54,227 nt of DNA from Candidatus Devosia symbiotica (GTDB lineage Bacteria > Pseudomonadota > Alphaproteobacteria > Rhizobiales > Devosiaceae): NCBI GenBank assembly GCA_025050575.1, contig JALBVE010000007.1, positions 1 through 54,227 of the forward strand. The letters run 5' to 3'. Made by a program: the position numbers and the translations under genes. The notes below the pieces were generated by a model. The model was not told the DNA's origin. It saw only the letters and a program-made list of their open reading frames with translations, and searched no databases. Positions 50,424 through 54,227 of this stretch are shown here, one piece after another (the stretch's first letter is position 1; each line of letters starts with the position of its first letter).

Positions 50424-51298
50424 TTAGCGATTCTGCCAGTTTTCGATCAGATCATCGACAACACCAGGATCCGCCAATGTTGATGTATCACCCAGGATCG
50501 CGAACTCATTCTCGGCACCCTTGCGCAGAATGCGGCGCATAATCTTACCCGAACGCATCTTGGGCAGACCAGGCGCCCGCCGAATCAGATCTGGCGTCGC
50601 AATCAGCCCGATTTCCTTGCGCACCCAGTTCTTGAGCTCGGTCCGCAGTTCGTTAGAGCTGGCTTCCCTGCCATCAGTGTGACATAGTAATAGATGCTCT
50701 GCCCCTTTCTATCGTGCGGATAGCCACCCCGATTCTGCCCCTTGGCGTGGCATAACGAAGGCCAAGGGGCAGAATCGGGGTGTCGGTGTGGAAAATATTG
50801 ACCTTGTGCTTTTCGACCACCTGCCAGAGGCGGCCGACATCAGGATAGGTCGGAATGCCTTCAAACATCACCGTAGTCGCGCCATTGTCTAGCTGATCAT
50901 AGACGATGTAGCTGTGGCCGATGACCTAGCCCGCGTCAGCCGTACACCAGAAGATCTCGCCACGCTTGTAGTCAAAGCTCAACTCGTGGGTCAGCGATGT
51001 GTAGAGCAGATAGCCGCCGGTAGTATGCAGCACGCCCTTGGGCTTGCCGATCGATCCGGAGGCGTAAAGAATAAACAGCGGATCTTCCGCATTCATCGGT
51101 TCGGGATCGTTGAACGGTTCAACAGCGGCTGCCATTCATCGTCACGTCAGCATCGGTATTGTGCACGACCGGCATCTTGGAAGAGCCGGGGCAATCCTCG
51201 AGCGCCTTGTCGACTTTCTTCTTGAAGGCATGGCCTTGCCACCGCGGCGACCTTCATCAGCAGTGATCACCATCGTAGAATCGCAGTCATTGATCTGC
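50424..51298 (-). pseudogene. acs: Acetyl-CoA synthetase, two large deletions
   Basis: Remnant of the AMP-forming acetate activating enzyme. The N-terminal third is absent: the sequence begins inside the enzyme at QINDCDSTMVITADEGRRGG, joined to a flippase gene. [20 protein letters not shown] carries the ATP-binding motif, FWCTADAG is followed by TAG for Trp, then [15 protein letters not shown] and VEKHKVNIF. About 240 residues are then missing and a 58-bp palindrome (50725-50782) occupies the junction, after which [18 protein letters not shown] resumes. The C-terminus [30 protein letters not shown] with the acetylatable Lys, and [12 protein letters not shown] is intact. Confidence 0.9.
50725..50782. 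repeat. Perfect long inverted repeat at a deletion junction in acs
   Basis: Two 22-base arms (50725-50746 and 50761-50782) are exact reverse complements with a 14-base loop. Each arm contains CCCCGATTCTGCCCC or its complement. It replaces about 720 bases of acs coding sequence. It could be a small transposable (MITE-like) element, or a template-switch product formed with the deletion. Confidence 0.95.
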
Positions 51299-52078
51299 AA
51301 TGGCCAGTTCTCCGCGGCTCAGGCTCTGACTGAGCAGCAATAGGTCGATATCGAAGAAGAAATCGCTGGCCATTGAAATCAGCACCCATGATAGCACAAA
51401 GCGCTACCAGCGTCGCGATTCTAGCTCACGCATCGGCGCGGTATCTGCCAGCCGTGGCGCCGAGGCAATGACAAAGGCAAAATGGACCAGCGCTACCCCG
51501 ACATAGCCAATCGAGATGATCCACAGCATGGTGGCAAAGCTCTCTACCGCCGAGGCAATTCCGCCAGCGGTCGCCAAGAATGCGGCCATCACGATCATCG
51601 GGCGAAACATCGTGTCGGCGAAAACCCGGCTAGCGGCCGTTTAAGCCCGACTAGCAGTGCGCCATTGACATAGACCACGGCTGTCCCGAAGGCGAGCAGC
51701 ACCATGGGAATGAAGTGAATCGCCAATATCGTTTCATCGAGCCCCAGCAGATCCAGCGCCGGGTACCCGGCAATCAGTAACAGCACAAGCGCCCCCACCA
51801 CATGGGCATAGCAGCGCGTGAGGAAGGCCATGAACTTCTTGCGCTCGCCGCGCGCCCAATATTCGGCCGCAAAAATAGGTGCCTACGGTATGAAAGCCCA
51901 GCGGCATGACCACGGCGATCAAATTGACCGTGGCAATCACGATCAGATATTCCTCCAGTAGTTCCGCGCTCCAGATACGGGCGATCAGCGCCTACACCAG
52001 AAAGATCGGTCCAGCGCCGCCCAGCCGGGCGGCAAAGATGATGCTCGATTGCGACGCTAGGCGACGATGAATGCTCAT
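51299..52078 (-). pseudogene. Oligosaccharide flippase (Wzx-like), truncated and broken
   Basis: The N-terminal half of a polysaccharide export flippase. MSIHRRLASQSSIIFAARLG, a TAG in place of Gln, ALIARIWSAELLEEYLIVIA, then frame changes to MAFLTRCYAHVVGALVLLLI, MFRPMIVMAAFLATAGGIAS and ESRRW, TAG, WVLISMASDFFFDIDLLLLS. After SRGELAI the sequence becomes acetyl-CoA synthetase, so a deletion removed the remaining half and the acs start. Its ATG overlaps the stop of the upstream FemAB-like gene (ATGA). Loss implies altered surface polysaccharide. Confidence 0.75.
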
Positions 52079-53265
52079 GGATCCGCCTCGCCCATATTTG
52101 ACTGCATCTGGGTCGCTTTAGTATTAGGACTGCGCCAACCATCTACCATACGTCGCAGATGGTAGAGCGCGTCGCAGGCCGCAAAGGCCCCGGCGCCCAA
52201 CAGTAGCGCCAGACGGTTACTGGCGTAATTGGCCACAAGCGGCACAGGCTCGATCACCCCGGCATCGCCAACCATGCCATTTTTGAACTGGTGCAAGCCC
52301 TGGAAGCCATCTGCCCCAAATCGTACCAATTGGCCCGGGTATTGTCGCGCAGCCAGCAAATAATATTCCAATGCATGAAATAGCCCGCCCCAATGGCAGG
52401 GCCTGATCATTGGTGGCACCGTAAAGATAGACAGCGTGGTCTCCGGTCTTGAAGATCAGGGCGCCGGCAACAATAACGCCCTCATGACGCACGAAGAACA
52501 ATTCTGGTCGCAAGGCATCGTCAAGCGCCATCAGCGATTGCACCCTGTCATAGACCGAATAATCGGAGAACTTCTTGCGGTCGGTCATCGCCGTATTCAG
52601 AGAATATCGAACTCGTCCAGCCGCTCCGGACCGGCGCACTCAAAACTCAGTCCGGCCTTCTTGGACTTGTTGAGGTGATAGCGCCATTTCTGATGCAGAC
52701 TTTTGCGCTAGACGGCATCATTGAGCCGCAGGTTGACGATATAGCGGCTGAGAAATAACAATTGCGAGCCGCGATAGAACCCACGCACCCCCAGACTCAC
52801 ATAGGCGCCGTTGACCGGAGTAATCGAAGCACAGGGAAGCACTGAAATCATCTGCCCGCGCTTGCCGCGCATGGTCGGCAATCAGCGCCTCGACTATACC
52901 AGCATGAATGGCGTCGCAATCGGGCCGGGACAGATCTTTGAGCATCGACCTCCATTTGGAAACCGCAATATGCTCCAGGCGCAGCGACAACGCCTGCGCC
53001 ATCATCAGCAAACCGCCGACCACTTCGGCGTTCAATAGAAATAGCATGGGCTCGTGTTTGACCGAGGGCCAGCGCGCTACTGCAAAGGCATGCAGCTGTT
53101 CCTGGCAGACCTCGTCGAAGCCGACAATGATCGGATCCAACTCCTTCCCAACACCACTCTCGTTTCCAGGGCTAGCTGTGCCGCGCCGGTAGCGCACACA
53201 CCGGCCTGGGCATCTGGTGCTGTACCAGGTTGCGAATGGCCCAATCGATCGGCGATGACGGACAT
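52075..53265 (-). pseudogene. FemAB/GNAT-like acyltransferase of polysaccharide cluster, broken
   Basis: A double-GNAT (BioF2/FemAB-like) protein as found in polysaccharide loci. MSVIADRLGHSQPGTAPDAQ is followed by a slip, then VRYRRGTAS-like sequence, LDPIIVGFDEVCQEQLHAF, VSKWRSMLKDLSRPDCDAIH, a frameshift, RLCESGGAWVLS and QPLYRQPAAQ. A TAG interrupts before QKWRYHLNKSKKAGLSFEC in another frame. TAMTDRKKFSDYSVYDRVQS, FVRHEGVIVAGALIFKTGDH, and after another slip GADGFQGLHQFKNGMVGDAG, HLRRMVDGWRSPNTKATQM. At least four indels. It formed an operon with the flippase. Confidence 0.7.
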
Positions 53266-53365
53266 GACTTGTGTTCCTGCACGAATATTTGCGCGGAAAA
53301 CTGACGCCGGCAGGTAATCAAATCCCTGTAACGTTACGATAAAAGTTGCAAAACTCGACCCGTGG

Positions 53366-54073
53366 TTACCAAAGCCTAATGGCCTGCGGCGGCTGCAGCA
53401 AGATGGGCGCATAGAGCAGCGGAATCTCGGGCAGGGCCACAAATGTCCCCAGCCCCTCAAGAGCCATGCGCACAGCCACCAGCAAGATAATACCCAGACC
53501 AACCCAGGCGATCCAGCGATGGCGATACAGCAAATGAGCAATGAAAGTTGCCGCCGCACCCATCATGATAACCGACAGACCTAGACCGATTATCAGCGCC
53601 TCGAAATGGTATTGTGCCGCACCAGCCACTGCCAGAACATTGTCGAACGACATCGAAACGTCGGCGATGATGATCTGAATGATAGCCTGGCGCAGCGTCT
53701 TGCGCGAAGTCGTGCCAACAATGGTGCTATCAGCATTGACGTCAGCGTTTTCAAGCGCTTCCCGCACGTCCTGCTCATCGCTGTCCGAGATAGACAGCTC
53801 ACGATACATCTTCCAGCATACATAGAGCAGCAATACCCCGCCTGCGATCAGCAGGCCGCCTCCTAATACCAGCAATTGCGTAGTGATCAACGCAAAGAAG
53901 ATGCGGAGCACCGTGGCAGCCAGAATGCCGATTAGAATGGCCTTGCGCCGGACCTCCGACGCCAGTCCGGCTGCGGCCAGCCCAATGACCACCGCATTGT
54001 CGCCGGCCAGGACTAGGTCAATCAGAATAACTTGAACAAGCGAACTGAGAAAACTCGGATCAATGCCAAACAT
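53366..54073 (-). CDS. TerC-family (YjbE-type) integral membrane protein
   Basis: An intact 235-residue membrane protein. The start MFGIDPSFLSSLVQVILIDL is preferred over an open upstream extension because it begins the first conserved helix. The two halves each carry the metal-site signature: VLAGDNAVVIGLAAAGL and DVSMSFDNVLAVAGAAQYH. A hydrophilic loop (SISDSDEQDVREALENADVN) separates them. TerC proteins are implicated in metal (Mn) export and tellurite resistance and help protect secreted enzymes from mismetallation. It stops at TAA. The 150 bases upstream to the window edge hold no gene. Confidence 0.88.
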   Translation of the reverse strand: MFGIDPSFLSSLVQVILIDLVLAGDNAVVIGLAAAGLASEVRRKAILIGILAATVLRIFFALITTQLLVLGGGLLIAGGVLLLYVCWKMYRELSISDSDEQDVREALENADVNADSTIVGTTSRKTLRQAIIQIIIADVSMSFDNVLAVAGAAQYHFEALIIGLGLSVIMMGAAATFIAHLLYRHRWIAWVGLGIILLVAVRMALEGLGTFVALPEIPLLYAPILLQPPQAIRLW

Positions 54074-54227
54074 GCAGGGGGCCTCATTGCCGGGCTGGAA
54101 TACTGTCGCATAGTATATCGCCAGCGCCTTCCAGTTGAAAGGGCAACACGAGATCAATCAAGCCAAGTGTAAGAATTTCTGCGCATTTTGTGCTGCGCCG
54201 ACAGTTTGGTGTCGAACCTAGCCCCCC

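Overview
The window looks like chromosomal DNA of an alphaproteobacterium of the Hyphomicrobiales, most like Devosia. The clues are a recA–alaS–icd neighbourhood, the CckA cell-cycle kinase, an alphaproteobacterial GTTC-N7-GTTC LexA box at recA, SbmA/BacA-type and growth-pole-ring-type proteins, and a siroheme/sulfite cluster with DUF2849 and DUF934. Its dominant feature is selective gene decay. About 18 genes, nearly all core functions, are open from start to stop. More than 30 others are broken by nonsense codons, frameshifts, internal deletions or fusion to a neighbour. That pattern fits a lineage in early genome erosion, for example a recently host-restricted Devosia of the kind known in ciliates. 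The taxonomic and lifestyle assignment is inference from the sequence alone.

Layout. 1-9.8 kb: a dead glyoxylate aminotransferase, an intact inositol-monophosphatase-family enzyme, dead glutaminase, intact ttcA, a BacA-type peptide transporter, rpsD and trmJ, then a run of dead genes (two GNATs, a hypothetical, a FabF-type synthase). 9.8-17.1 kb: dead marR, intact icd, dead membrane and PPOX genes, intact alaS and recA with an SOS operator. 17.2-26.4 kb: fused remnants of sugar genes, intact cckA, a PACE efflux gene whose stop is lost into a dead flhB, fused remnants of a peptidase and an ABC-F ATPase, a dead curlin-like gene and a completely decayed arsenic operon (arsR, arsC, acr3, arsH). 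26.4-31.7 kb: an intact P-loop ATPase of unknown role, dead metA, a predicted membrane protein, dead ycjX fused to an FMN reductase remnant, then an intact ferredoxin/ferredoxin-NADP reductase pair. 31.8-36.8 kb: the siroheme and sulfite/APS reduction operon, every gene broken, headed by an intact second ferredoxin. 36.8-40.3 kb: a transposase remnant, a dead methyltransferase, intact prfC, and dead VOC and Hpt genes. 40.7-45.8 kb: one intact 1724-residue polar-growth-type coiled-coil gene. 46-54 kb: dead MFS, glycosyltransferase, GH3, acs, flippase and FemAB-like genes around an intact UDP-diacylglucosamine hydrolase, ending with an intact TerC-family gene.

Surviving functions are translation and tRNA modification (alaS, rpsD, prfC, ttcA, trmJ), the TCA cycle (icd), DNA repair (recA), cell-cycle and envelope control (cckA, the giant coiled-coil protein, lipid A hydrolase), redox carriers (two ferredoxins, FNR) and one peptide importer. 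Lost functions are sulfate/sulfite assimilation, methionine entry (metA), flagellar export (flhB), arsenic resistance, acetate activation, glutaminase, curli-like fibre and surface polysaccharide genes. I saw no CRISPR array, prophage or complete insertion sequence, and I recognised no rRNA or tRNA gene.
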